Shown in pieces: positions 42,278 through 51,753 of a stretch of DNA of 64,000 nt; within the stretch, counting starts at the first letter, position 1, and the number at the start of each line of letters is the position of its first letter. This stretch comes from Bog-473 sp963728845. Lineage in GTDB: Bacteria > Actinomycetota > Acidimicrobiia > Acidimicrobiales > RAAP-2. The notes below the pieces were generated by a model. It saw only the letters and a program-made list of their open reading frames with translations. It was not told the DNA's origin and made no database searches. Made by a program: the position numbers and the translations under genes. Where the stretch lies: contig CAVSLS010000041.1 of the NCBI GenBank assembly GCA_963728845.1, forward strand, positions 124,001 through 188,000, written 5' to 3'.

Positions 42278-44030
42278 TCAGTAGTAGATCGCTGGACTCT
42301 GGCGCTCCTCGTCGACCACGGAGAACTTCGAAGTCGCAACCCTCGTTCGCTTGCAAGATGTTCTGGTCATACAGAGCACCCCAGCCACGCTCAAATCGAG
42401 GCGAAGGCTCCGTCCACGACTCGCGGCGTGCCGCCATTTCATCGGGACTGACCATCAGCTCGAGCCGTCGGCCGGGTATGTCCAGTTCAATGATGTCCCC
42501 GTCATGCACCAGGGCGAGCGGTCCGCCGATGAAGGACTCGGGTGCAATGTGGAGAACCGTCGTTCCGTGGCTCGTCCCGCTCATACGGGCGTCACTGATC
42601 CGGACCATGTCACGCACGCCAAGCTGGATGAGTTTGAACGGCAGCGGGATCATCCCCCACTCGGGCATACCGGGACCACCCCGAGGCCCGGCATTCTGGA
42701 GGACGAGCACCGACTCAGAAGTGACATCGAGTTCGGGGTCGTTCAGGCGACGGTCTAAGTCCGTCCGGTCCGTGAACACGACGGCCGGGCCCCTGTGCTG
42801 GCACAGGTCCGGACTCGCTGCACTGACTTTGATGACAGCCCCATCAGGTGCCAGGTTGCCGTGGAGGACCGCCAGTGCCAGCGGTTGCACTGGATCGTCG
42901 ACCTGCCTGATCACCTCTGGCTTGAACACCTTCGCGCCGGCGATGTTCTCGCCGAGCGACTGGCCGTTCGCTGTCATGCACGACGTATCGAGATGTTGTC
43001 GGATCTGCTGCAACAGAGCCCGGAGGCCACCCGCCTCAAAGAAGTCCTCCATCAAGAAGTCTCCCGATGGCTCAACATTGGCCAGCACGGGGATGTCTCT
43101 GGCAATCTCGTCGAAGAGCGACAAGGGAACATCGATCCCGGCTCGCCCAGCGATTGCAGGAAGATGGATCGCGGCGTTGGTCGAACCACCGAGCGCCATC
43201 ATGGCCACGACCGCATTGCGGAAGGATGCAGCGCTGAGAATCTCCGAGGGCCGCAGCCCGTCGATGGCCATGGCAACCGAACGACGGCCAGCATCTGCGG
43301 CCAGACGCCTCTGATGGGAGTTGCCGGCAGGAACCGAGGAGGCTCCTGGCATCGTCATTCCGAGCACTTCGGCGATGGCGGTCATCGTCGATGCGGTACC
43401 CATGACATTGCAGGTGCCCGGTGAACAGGCGTAGCCGTCCTCGATCTCGTACCAATCGTCCATCGAGATGTTGCCGGCGACCAACTCCTCCGAGTATTTC
43501 CACACGGTGATGGCAGCACCAAGACGTTGGCCTTTCCAGTTGCCGTGCATCATGAACCCGGCGGGCACGTAGATCGAAGGTATATCCGCGCTCACCGCAC
43601 CCATTAGGAGGGCCGGGGTCGTCTTGTCACAGCCACCCAGAAGCACCGCCGCATCCAGTGGATGACTACGCAGCACTTCTTCGGTTTCCATCGCTGCCAG
43701 GTTCCGGTAGAGCATCGTGGTCGGCTTCATCAACGTCTCGCCCAAGGACATCACCGGAATCTCCAAGGGGAATCCACCAGCCGACCAGACTCCCCGTTTG
43801 ACCGCGTCGGCCACATCGCGGAGGTGGGCATGACATGGGTTCGCCTCCGACCACGTTGTCACGATGCCAACAACTGGCTTCCCGTCGAAGTCCTTCAGGG
43901 AGAACCCGGACTGCATCGTGCGACCCCGATGCTCGAACGAGAAGGGGCCTTGGCCATACCAGCGCCTACTGCGTAGCTCCACAGCCACAGGCTTGGAGGC
44001 GCCACCCCTGTCGTTGTTGTCGGGACCCAT
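42278..44030 (-). CDS. IlvD/Edd-family dehydratase (dihydroxy-acid or sugar-acid dehydratase)
   Basis: About 584 residues. Fe-S cluster cysteines are in NPCHAHL, GGCDKTTPALLMG and YACSPGTCNVMGTASTM. The C-terminal half has DARMSGTSHGTTVLHIAPES and GGPLALVHDGDIIELDIPGR. The family includes DHAD and the L-arabinonate, xylonate and galactonate dehydratases. With no ilv genes nearby, a sugar-acid role is as likely as branched-chain amino acid synthesis. The open frame runs on to 42018 with an alien tail. One extra base near 42310 would give the normal end VVDEERQSPAIYY at 42278. The codon usage looks less G+C-biased than the neighbours'. Confidence 0.88.
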
Positions 44031-44526
44031 GTCGTCCGCCAGTCCTTCTCAGTGAGGAGAATCAGTCGGACGGTACCTCACATCGACCGAATGCGGCTGT
44101 GCCGTCGGATTATGGTCCCGAGCGGGAGTTACTTTGGCCTGCTGGCATAGCCCCGTTGTGACTGGGGATAGCCCCTTCTAGCTTTGACCCGACCCGCCCT
44201 TGCGCGTGACCGCCGCTCGCCGCGCGTGTGGGTTTCCGTCCCATTCGCGGTGGGGCCCCTTGCCTTCTCAGCATGGGCCGGTGGAGGTAAGCGGACGCGA
44301 ACCTGATCTCTGGAGGAACCCACCGAACGAGCTCAGGCGACTTGTTTCCAAGTCCATTGGGGGTCAGGTCAAGGAGCTGTACGACCTGCGTCGGAGGGTT
44401 TGAATGAAGTCTCAGGCTCTCCGCGTTGGGGTTTTCGTGGAGATACCCCTGAGTATCGCTTGCAATACCCGAGGCCCGCGCTGACGGTGGGTTCGGGCCC
44501 GGGCGGCGCCGGCCCTCAGGTTTGAT
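44031..44526. other. Intergenic stretch without a recognisable gene
   Basis: These 496 nt contain only two small competing frames (44129-44323 minus, 44200-44403 plus), with no ribosome sites or family resemblance. It may be remnant sequence at the edge of the tRNA-linked low-G+C segment. Confidence 0.45.
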
Positions 44527-44934
44527 TCATTTGCGGCTGATAGACCTCTCGTTCAGCGCCACAGCCTCACGGATGAGAGCCTTGAACGCCTTTTCATCGA
44601 TCTTCTCCCCCTCATGAAAATCGATGCCGCGCCGAAGGTTGCCTTCGAGGCTGGAGTTGAACAGGCGCGAAGGATCCTTCAGGGAGGCGCCCTTCGCGAA
44701 GGTCACCTTCACATGGGTCTTGTAAGTCTCGCCCGTGCAAATGATGCCGTCGTGATACCACGTCGGAACACCCTGTGGATTGGTGGGCTTTATCCACTTC
44801 CGCTCCTCGACGACTTCCGGATCGGCTTGCTTGATCAACGTGCGAATCCGGGAGAGTGTCGCATCGCGCCAATCGTCGGATTTCTGAGACCCGACTCGCC
44901 CTTCGGTGAACTGATCTTGGTCATGCGGTTGCAT
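44527..44934 (-). CDS. DUF1801 (YdhG-like) protein
   Basis: A 135-residue protein of the DUF1801/YdhG group (DATLSRIRTLIKQADPEVVEERKWIKP; CTGETYKTHVKVTFAKGASLKDP; DEKAFKALIREAVALNE). Proteins of this fold are small, soluble and related to frataxin-like or YjbR-type domains; the function is unknown. It is the last gene before the low-G+C segment, downstream of a two-domain VOC gene on the same strand. Confidence 0.82.
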   Translation of the reverse strand: MQPHDQDQFTEGRVGSQKSDDWRDATLSRIRTLIKQADPEVVEERKWIKPTNPQGVPTWYHDGIICTGETYKTHVKVTFAKGASLKDPSRLFNSSLEGNLRRGIDFHEGEKIDEKAFKALIREAVALNERSISRK

Positions 44935-44985
44935 CGCCCTTCGTTGCTTTCATGTTGGGTGCCAACTAATAGATGCGAGTGCACC

Positions 44986-45621
44986 TCAGCCTGACGTGGC
45001 CTCCCACGCGAACCCGTCCGGGTCGGTGAAGGGCCCGGCATCGCCGCCGACGACGATCCGGTGCGATCCGGTGCCATCCGGGGAGACGCCGGCGTCCTTT
45101 GCCAGGGCACGGCGCCCATAGAGCGCCAGCTTGACATGCGACGACGGGGCGGCGAACTCGACGTACTTGCGGCCGAAGCTCCTCTTCACCGCCAGACCGC
45201 GGCCGACGTAGAACCGCTTGCTGGCGATGACATCTGCGACTCCCAACAGGAGCACGATGTCATCGATCTGCCGAGTGGCCGGGCCGGTGTCCTTCTTCGA
45301 CGACGTCGCGACCTTCCAGATCGTCCCGTCCGGCGCACAGACGACGCCGCCGTAGCCCCAGAGACTCTTCTTGGCGGCCTTGAGCGGAGTCGCGCCGGCG
45401 TCGAGGGCGGCGCCGATGAGCCCGTCGGCCGTGGCCGACTGGGACACCACCAGCGACATTGTGAACCCACGAAAGCCGGTCGTCGGCGTGTCCGATGCGC
45501 GTAGGCCCAGTTGTGCTCCCAGACCGAAGGCGGCGGTGTAGAAGGCGCCGGCGGCGGCGGGGTCGGGCACCTCGAGGGTGACGGAACTGATGGAAGTCGC
45601 AGCAACTTCGACGGCGGTCAT
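44986..45621 (-). CDS. Glyoxalase-fold (VOC) protein, two modules
   Basis: A 211-residue protein with two VOC modules (SISSVTLEVPDPAAAGAFYTAAFGL; then IDDIVLLLGVADVIASKRFYV). It also has DPDGFAWEAT, a typical VOC end. ATG 45621 has AAAGGA seven bases upstream and overlaps the stop of a 37-codon frame (ATGA). The genes form a minus-strand operon controlled, by position, from the TetR-VOC divergent promoter. Confidence 0.83.
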   Translation of the reverse strand: MTAVEVAATSISSVTLEVPDPAAAGAFYTAAFGLGAQLGLRASDTPTTGFRGFTMSLVVSQSATADGLIGAALDAGATPLKAAKKSLWGYGGVVCAPDGTIWKVATSSKKDTGPATRQIDDIVLLLGVADVIASKRFYVGRGLAVKRSFGRKYVEFAAPSSHVKLALYGRRALAKDAGVSPDGTGSHRIVVGGDAGPFTDPDGFAWEATSG

Positions 45622-45731
45622 GGCAGATCCTTTCTCACGTGGGTTGTCGCGGAGCCAGACATCGAGGTGTGGTTGATCCGGTGCTCGGTGCCGTCGACGA
45701 CGCCAAGCTCGAAAGCGGAATCGGTACTCAT
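45618..45731 (-). CDS. 37-residue protein translationally coupled on both sides
   Basis: A short frame, MSTDSAFELGVVDGTEHR to HVRKDLP. Its ATG overlaps the stop of the upstream VOC gene (ATGA at 45728-45731), and its stop overlaps the ATG of the downstream VOC gene (ATGA at 45618-45621). Two perfect 4-nt overlaps in an operon make translation likely. Function unknown; it may be a small subunit or a coupling leader. Confidence 0.6.
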   Translation of the reverse strand: MSTDSAFELGVVDGTEHRINHTSMSGSATTHVRKDLP

Positions 45732-46084
45732 CGGTCCTGACTGAGCCCCAGGACGTTGCCGTCGGGGTCGGTGACGGTGGCCACCAGGCGGCCGCCCCCG
45801 ACGTCACGCACGGGCTCCTTCACGGTGGCACCCGCAGCGGTGACTTCGGCGAGCTTCGCCTCGATGTCCGGCACGTGCCAGTAGGCCACCGGCGAGGTCA
45901 TGCCCTGCGGACCGCGGCCCGGCACCAGCCCGATGTGCTGGCCCTCGGCCTCGAAGCCGACGTAGTAGTCGGCCTCGTGCTGCGGCGCGACGCCGAGCAG
46001 AGCGGCGTAGACCGCCTTGGCCTTCGCCAGGTCGGAGACGGGATGCAGCACGGTCTTGATGCCCTGGGTGGACGAGTCGTTCAT
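45728..46084 (-). CDS. Glyoxalase-fold (VOC) protein
   Basis: A 118-residue VOC protein (GIKTVLHPVSDLAKAKAVYAALLGV; YYVGFEAEGQHIGLVPGRGP; YWHVPDIEAKLAEVTAAGAT; TVTDPDGNVLGLSQ). It resembles the small antibiotic-resistance/dioxygenase-like group. First gene of the operon 46084 to 44986 and divergent from the TetR gene, with the palindromic operator 47 nt upstream. Confidence 0.87.
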   Translation of the reverse strand: MNDSSTQGIKTVLHPVSDLAKAKAVYAALLGVAPQHEADYYVGFEAEGQHIGLVPGRGPQGMTSPVAYWHVPDIEAKLAEVTAAGATVKEPVRDVGGGRLVATVTDPDGNVLGLSQDR

Positions 46085-46130
46085 GGTCGGTCGCTCCTCA
46101 AAGTCGTGGGTCGGATCATTCGGTAGTTGG

Positions 46131-46147
46131 ACTCTCGTTTCGAGAGT
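46131..46147. promoter_or_regulatory. Palindromic operator of the TetR regulator
   Basis: ACTCTCG-TTT-CGAGAGT is a perfect 7-bp dyad placed 15 nt before the TetR start and 47 nt before the divergent VOC gene. The size and position fit a TetR-dimer operator controlling both. Confidence 0.6.
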
Positions 46148-46162
46148 ACTACTATCACGAAG

Positions 46163-46810
46163 ATGGACCGAGAAGTCAAGCCCCGCCGCCCCTACGAGGG
46201 AGCCGCCCGCCAGGCGCGTACCCGCCGCACCAGGGCGGCCGTCGTCGAGGCGGCCCGGAGCCTCTTCGTCGAGCGCGGCTATGCCGCCACGACCATCGAG
46301 GCGATCAGCGACCGCTCGGATACTCCCCAGGCCACGGTCTACCGGCTGTTCTCTTCGAAGCTCGGGATCCTCAAGGCCGTGCTGGACGTCTCGGTCGGAG
46401 GTGACGACGAGGCGGTTGCAATGGCGGACCGCCCGCAGGTTCGTGCGCTCCTCTCGGACGAGGACCCGAAGAAGCAGCTCGCCGGTTTTGCCGCGCTACT
46501 TCGCGACGTGATGGCCCACGTTGGGCCCGTTCATCGCATCCTCGCCGACGCGGCACGATCCGACGAAGACGCCGCTTCGCTGCTCGCAGAAATCGCTCGA
46601 CAACGTCACGACGGCCAGCGCCGGATCGCACGCTCACTCGCCCGTTCGGGCGCCCTGCGGGCCGGGCTCCGAGAGCGCGACGCCGCCGACATCATCCACG
46701 CGCTTGCGTCACCCGAGGTGTACGACTTGTTCGTCTTCGACCGAGGCTGGAGCGGCGAGCGGTACGAGAAGTGGTTGAGGTCGATCCTCATCGACCAGCT
46801 TCTCCTCTGA
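46163..46810 (+). CDS. TetR-family transcriptional regulator
   Basis: A 215-residue repressor. The helix-turn-helix is RTRAAVVEAARSLFVERGYAATTIEAISDRSDTPQATVYRLFSSK, followed by a helical ligand-binding domain (ILADAARSDEDAASLLAEIARQR). ATG 46163 is preferred because the earlier ATG (46127) would translate the operator palindrome. Divergent from a VOC operon, which it probably represses. Confidence 0.9.
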   Translation: MDREVKPRRPYEGAARQARTRRTRAAVVEAARSLFVERGYAATTIEAISDRSDTPQATVYRLFSSKLGILKAVLDVSVGGDDEAVAMADRPQVRALLSDEDPKKQLAGFAALLRDVMAHVGPVHRILADAARSDEDAASLLAEIARQRHDGQRRIARSLARSGALRAGLRERDAADIIHALASPEVYDLFVFDRGWSGERYEKWLRSILIDQLLL

Positions 46811-46968
46811 AGACCTCTGGCGCCCTTCCACGTGCGGAACGGCGCCCACCACGATTCATGCTCCCCATGCACGTTGCGACGCTCGGATACCCACGAGACG
46901 GACAACAAGGGTTCCGTTCCCTTACGGCCTGTGCTGAAATGACGGGACCAAGGGAGAGGGGCGAACCG

Positions 46969-47782
46969 ATGGCTGCGACGAATCCAACCGGCAAGGCGAT
47001 CCTCCGAGCTTCTCTCAAGCTCTTTCGGCAGGACCGTCAGATGATCTGGCTCCCGGTCATGGCCACCATCACCGCGGTCATCGTGTTCCTTGCCGTCTCC
47101 GTGCCGATCGCGGTGTCGCTCGGGCACAAGGGGATTACCCTTCTCCTCGCTCTTGCCTGCGGTTCGGTCGTTGCCACCGCCTCGACCGTGATCTTCAACG
47201 TGGCGCTCGTCTTCGCGGCAACCGATCGCATCGAGGGTCGCACACCGACGATTGGCGGATCGCTTGCCCGAGCCTGGGGGCGACGGAGCGTCATCTTCGA
47301 GTGGGCCCTGCTGTCGGCCGTGGTGGGGACGGCCATCCGGGCCCTCGAGAACAGGCTGGGGGTCTTCGGGCGGTTGCTCGGCTTCGCCGGCGGCTTGGCC
47401 TGGGCCGTCGCCACCTTCCTCGTGATCCCCGTGCTCGCCTTTGAGAACGTGGGACCGATAGGAGCAGTGAAGAGGTCGTCCTCAATCCTGAAGGATCGCT
47501 TCGGCACGATCGCCGCGTGGTGGTCTGCGTTTCGGGGTGCTCTTCTTGGGGTTGTCGCTGGGCGCCATGGCGATACTGGTGGTGGGTGTCGTGTGCATCG
47601 TCCAGCACACCTACGTCATCGGGATCCCGATTGCCGTCGCCGGGGGCGCGCTGCTCATTGGCGTCGCTATGTACGCGGCCGCCGCAGGGATGTACATGCG
47701 GACCATCCTCTACCGCTTCGCGACGGACCAGCCGATTCCCGATCTCGGCGTGGACGTGGGGGGGACGTTCGGCGCCCGGTAG
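46969..47782 (+). CDS. Multi-pass membrane protein of the DUF6159 type, frameshifted
   Basis: About 270 residues when repaired. A short cytosolic start (ATNPTGKAILRASLKLFRQDRQMIWLPV) is followed by five or six hydrophobic segments and GRTPTIGGSLARAWGRRSVIFEWALLSA. The second frame gives LFLGLSLGAMAILVVGVVCIVQ and a tail VDVGGTFGAR. They join by removing one T of TTT at 47530-47532. The pattern (RQD at the first membrane segment, central VKRS) fits the DUF6159 membrane family, function unknown. AGGGAGAGGGG precedes the start. Confidence 0.75.
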
Positions 47783-47797
47783 AGCCCGGTCGGGTCG

Positions 47798-50176
47798 CTA
47801 GCGGCCCTCCACCCGGTGCGCCCGTCCGCCGCTCAACTCCCGGACGTTGAGGGGGCGCGGTTGGGGCGAGGGGAACACGAGCTCGCCGGCCGGTTGCGGC
47901 CGGCCCAGGAAATAGCCCTGGACAAGGTCGCAGCCAAAGGATGCGAGGAGCTCCAACGTCTTTGCGTCCTCCACCCCCTCGGCAATCACGCGGACACCCA
48001 GTGAATGACCAAGTTCGATGGTGGCCCGGACAATGGCCTCGTCCTTGCGATTGCTGGTCGCAGATAGCCGTTCGACCATGGCCCGGTCGATCTTGATCTC
48101 ACCGATCGCGAGCTCGCTGAGATACGCCAGCGAGGAGTAGCCGGTCCCGAAGTCGTCCACCGACACCGTCAGCCCGAGGTTGTGCAGTCTCTGGACGATG
48201 TCTCGCGATCTCCGCCAGTCGTTCATCAGGGTCGTCTCGGTCAACTCCAGGACGAGGACCTCGGCCCCGAGGCGGTGGCGCGCCAAGAGGAAGCGGATGC
48301 GATCGGGCAGGTCGATATCGAGCAGGTTCGTCGTCGAGAGATTGACCGAGATGTTGACGGGATTCCCGGCTGCATGCCATTGGGCGCATTGTGCCAGCGC
48401 GGCCTCCAGGACCCATTCGGCAACCGGCTTCATCAGTCCGGCCTCCTCGGCCAAGGGGATGAAGTCCGCCGGCAGGAGGACGTCCTCGCCCGACTGGGGC
48501 CATCGCAGGAGCGCCTCCACTGCGGGCACCAAACCGGTCCGAACGTCGAACTGCGGTTGGTAGTACAACTCGAGAGCATTGCTGTCCATCGCATTGCGAA
48601 ACTTTTCGACGCGCTTGATCCGACTGAGGCCGGTGTCGGTCGCCACCTCGTACACGTCGAATGGCCGGTGTGACGACTTCGCCCTGTACATGGCGACATC
48701 GGCACAGCGCAGCAATTCGGACGCCGTGCCGGCATGGTCGGGAACGATGGCAATGCCGATGCTGGCACTCACGTGCAGGTTCGCCACTTCGAGAGCGAAC
48801 GGGTACTCGAGCTCGGTCGTCAGCCTCTCCGCGACGATGGTGGGCCGTCGTGCGCTCTCCCCGGTCAATACGACGCCGAACTCGTCGCCGCCGAGGCGGA
48901 CCAGGGTGTCCGACGTAGCGAGAGCGTCGCCCAGCCGCGACCCGAGCATCGCGAGGATGCGGTCGCCCACCTGGTGGCCGAACGAGTCGTTGATCTCCTT
49001 GAAGTGGTCGAGATCGATCAACAACAGGGCGAGGTGGCCCGTCTCCCCGCGGACAAAGAGGTTGTCGAGCATATTCGTCAGGTACCGGCGGTTCCCAAGG
49101 CCCGTCAGCTCGTCCGTCATGGCCTCTCGTTCCCGGGACTTGGTCAGCCGTCGAAGGGCCGAGAAGTACAGCAGTGAGCGCCCCATCACGGCCACCAACG
49201 TGAGGAGGGCCAGCGTGGCCGCGACCGGGCCGACGTGGCCGAGGGCGCCCTCGAAGAGCACCGCCAGCCCGCAGGCGGCGGCAACGGTGGGGACGACGAA
49301 CTGGACGGTCTGCGGAGCCGCCGCGGCGGCCGCAGGAGCAGAGCGCAGCCACACCGCGCCGGACATGAGCACCATGGCGACAGGCCAGGTGGCGTCCAGG
49401 AGAGTCCCGACCTGGTACGTCCCGGCCGACGACTGGAACAGGTACATGGTGTCGCCCACCGCCAACAACCCGCAACCCAGAGCGAGGACCAGGAGCTGGG
49501 GGTTGCGCCACGTCGGGAGGACGGTCAGGGCGCCCACGACGAGGGCAACGAGCACGAGATCGCCGACCGGATAGGCCAGGTTGGTTGCCACTTCGGCCGG
49601 GGAACCGCCGATCGACCGCACGATTGTCTCGAACACGAAGGCGGCGGTCAGGCTGGCCGCCCCGAGGCCCGCAACGACGCCGTCGAGCCACGTCGCCAGT
49701 GGCACCTCCCGCACTTCCATCCGCAGCAAGAGGATCACGCCGACATAGGTCAGGGGGTAGAACACGAGGTAGAGGGCGTCGTCCCATGAGGGCGTCGGCG
49801 GGTTCCCACCACCCAGGGTCTGCACCGAGAAGAGGACGTCGCCGAACGACCACGCCAGCAGTCCCAGACCGAGGGTCAGAGCCACCGGTCGTATGGTGCC
49901 CCCGAAGACGGCCCGGAGGAGACACATGACGGCGACCAGGACCTCGAAGCCATCGATCACCCAGTTGACGAAGAACGTCCAGAACCAGCCCTGAGGATGC
50001 ACGACGAGGACGACGACGAAGCAGGTGAGGAAGACGCCGAACGCTCCATAGACGACGGCCGCCCAGCCGGTGCGGCGAGCCGCCCGGGTGGCGTCGAGCC
50101 CTCCGTTGGGCGACGCAGCCCGCGACGGACTTGGGTTCCCGGCCAGCCGCGCGAGCTGTTCATCGGAACCACGCAT
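47798..50176 (-). CDS. Membrane-bound GGDEF-EAL protein (cyclic di-GMP turnover)
   Basis: A 792-residue protein. About nine hydrophobic helices (roughly residues 35-330) form a membrane sensor. Then a GGDEF domain with an intact RLGGDEF active site (and DLDHFKEINDSFGHQVGD), and a C-terminal EAL domain with EALLRW, NLSTTNLLD, LELTET, DDFGTGYSSLAYL, KIDRAMV and EGVED. Both synthase and phosphodiesterase motifs look intact. ATG 50176 is preceded by GGGGGAAG. With the PilZ-like fragment at 41.4 kb it is the only sign of cyclic di-GMP signalling in the window. Confidence 0.92.
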   Translation of the reverse strand: MRGSDEQLARLAGNPSPSRAASPNGGLDATRAARRTGWAAVVYGAFGVFLTCFVVVLVVHPQGWFWTFFVNWVIDGFEVLVAVMCLLRAVFGGTIRPVALTLGLGLLAWSFGDVLFSVQTLGGGNPPTPSWDDALYLVFYPLTYVGVILLLRMEVREVPLATWLDGVVAGLGAASLTAAFVFETIVRSIGGSPAEVATNLAYPVGDLVLVALVVGALTVLPTWRNPQLLVLALGCGLLAVGDTMYLFQSSAGTYQVGTLLDATWPVAMVLMSGAVWLRSAPAAAAAAPQTVQFVVPTVAAACGLAVLFEGALGHVGPVAATLALLTLVAVMGRSLLYFSALRRLTKSREREAMTDELTGLGNRRYLTNMLDNLFVRGETGHLALLLIDLDHFKEINDSFGHQVGDRILAMLGSRLGDALATSDTLVRLGGDEFGVVLTGESARRPTIVAERLTTELEYPFALEVANLHVSASIGIAIVPDHAGTASELLRCADVAMYRAKSSHRPFDVYEVATDTGLSRIKRVEKFRNAMDSNALELYYQPQFDVRTGLVPAVEALLRWPQSGEDVLLPADFIPLAEEAGLMKPVAEWVLEAALAQCAQWHAAGNPVNISVNLSTTNLLDIDLPDRIRFLLARHRLGAEVLVLELTETTLMNDWRRSRDIVQRLHNLGLTVSVDDFGTGYSSLAYLSELAIGEIKIDRAMVERLSATSNRKDEAIVRATIELGHSLGVRVIAEGVEDAKTLELLASFGCDLVQGYFLGRPQPAGELVFPSPQPRPLNVRELSGGRAHRVEGR

Positions 50177-50363
50177 CACTTCCCCCTGTCGACGGCGCCG
50201 CCAATGGTCGTCGGGGCAGGTGGCGAAGTGGTTCGTACCAGGCTGCAAATTGGTTGCACGCGCGGTTCCCCTCTGAGGCACCACGCCTGCCTCTGTCCAA
50301 GGGAGACCGGTCAGGCCATGCGACCCCTCAGCTGCGGGACCACCCGGGGACTCCCGTCGTTCG

Positions 50364-50747
50364 CTACTCCCAATCGAAGAGGCGACCACGCTTCAGCTTG
50401 CCGCCGACACTCGCCTTGGGATCCTTGAACGCCTCGGGCTTGTTCGCCTTCAGCCACGCAACCAATTCGTCGATGCTCCCCAGCGCGACGTCCCGGTCCT
50501 GTTCGACCACATAGACACGGATCGCATCCCCGTCCGTGGCGATGCTGAGGTCGGCCTGTCCGCCAGTTCCGAAACACCACTGCGGTGCGAGGCCCGGCGT
50601 CGACATCGCCTGCAACCGCCAACCGGGTCGATGCCGGAACAATTCGTCCACCTCTGTCCGGAGCCTGTCCCTTCCAGCTCGCACTCGCTCACCTCTGAGG
50701 GTCACTGTCGCCGTCGCAGCCGACGCACTCGCTCCAGGATCGTCCAC
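50364..50747 (-). CDS. Hypothetical protein, 127 residues
   Basis: A soluble protein with a helical start (GRDRLRTEVDELFRHRPGWRLQ) and a strand-rich middle (APQWCFGTGGQADLSIATDGDAIRVYVVEQDRDVAL). The end is SIDELVAWLKANKPEAFKDPKASVGGKLKRGRLFDWE. No family is recognised. It lies between the exonuclease and the GGDEF-EAL gene on the same strand, with more than 100 nt on either side, so it is probably transcribed alone. Confidence 0.65.
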   Translation of the reverse strand: MDDPGASASAATATVTLRGERVRAGRDRLRTEVDELFRHRPGWRLQAMSTPGLAPQWCFGTGGQADLSIATDGDAIRVYVVEQDRDVALGSIDELVAWLKANKPEAFKDPKASVGGKLKRGRLFDWE

Positions 50748-50861
50748 GATGGCACCCTCCGTCCATTCTCACCGACTCACCGTCTCCGGTCCGACGCCCG
50801 TCGTCGCCGCCCGGGTTGGCCCCGTGACGGGAGGCCGTCGCGACACCGGACGTCGACGAGC

Positions 50862-51737
50862 TCAGCGAGCGGCGGCCAGAGCCTCAGCCCGCCGGAGGAG
50901 CCCCGGCCCGTCGATGTCGGCGCACACTCGTGCGAAGTCGCCCGTCGGACCCCGCCACCGGAGCTCCTCGACCCGCCCGAGCAGCGAACGGTCGACGCGC
51001 AGGGTGGCCAGCTCCTTGAACAGGAGGGCGTCGTCACGACACTCCATGAGGACACCGGCCAGCTTGGCCGCGCCGCGCACGGCGACCTCCCAGTCGGCCG
51101 GATCGGCCGGGATGTCCTCGAGGTGGCTCCAGCGGGCAAGGACGGCGGCGGCCGACTTGGCGCCCCATCCGGCCAAGCCTGGGAACCCGTCCGCGCTGTC
51201 ACCGACCAGAGCGAGGTAGTCGGGGATGGAAGCCGGTCCGACGCCGAACTTCGCAACGACACCGTCCTCGTCGATGAGCACGTCCTTGCGCCGGTCCAGC
51301 TGGACGACCCGGGTACCACGGACGCATTGCCCCAGGTCCTTGTCCGGCGTGCAGATGACGACCTGCTCGACGCCCGGGTCGTCGCCGCCGACCGCCGCCC
51401 CACTGGCCAAGGCGTCGTCCGCCTCGAGGTCCACCATGGGCCAGACCAGCACACCGAGCGCGACGAGGGCCTCCTCCAGGGGCCAGGCCTGGGACCACAG
51501 GTCCGGGTCGATGCCGGCGCCGGTCTTGTAGCCGGGCCACAGGTCGTTGCGGAACGACTCGATGACGTGGTCGGTGGCCACGCCCACATGCGTGGCACCC
51601 TCACCCAACAGCTGGAGGACCGAACCGACCACTCCCCTGACGGCCGCCACTTCCTGCCCGGCGGCGTTGCGATGGGGCGGCGCGCCGAAGAAGTGGCGGA
51701 ACAGCTCGTAGGTCCCGTCGACGAGGTGCACCTTCAT
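50862..51737 (-). CDS. Stand-alone 5'-3' exonuclease (PolA N-terminal/FEN-like)
   Basis: A 291-residue structure-specific nuclease. The N-terminal metal-binding MKVHLVDGTYELFRHFFG, GYKTGAG (instead of the commoner YK-x-R), VDLEADDAL and CTPDKDLGQCV carry the acidic residues. The helix-hairpin-helix part is PDYLALVGDSADGFPGLAGWGAKSAAAVL. The domain is separate from a polymerase, as in several actinobacteria that keep a second copy. It would remove RNA primers or flaps during repair. Confidence 0.92.
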   Translation of the reverse strand: MKVHLVDGTYELFRHFFGAPPHRNAAGQEVAAVRGVVGSVLQLLGEGATHVGVATDHVIESFRNDLWPGYKTGAGIDPDLWSQAWPLEEALVALGVLVWPMVDLEADDALASGAAVGGDDPGVEQVVICTPDKDLGQCVRGTRVVQLDRRKDVLIDEDGVVAKFGVGPASIPDYLALVGDSADGFPGLAGWGAKSAAAVLARWSHLEDIPADPADWEVAVRGAAKLAGVLMECRDDALLFKELATLRVDRSLLGRVEELRWRGPTGDFARVCADIDGPGLLRRAEALAAAR

Positions 51738-51753
51738 GGCGGGCTCGAGTCTG

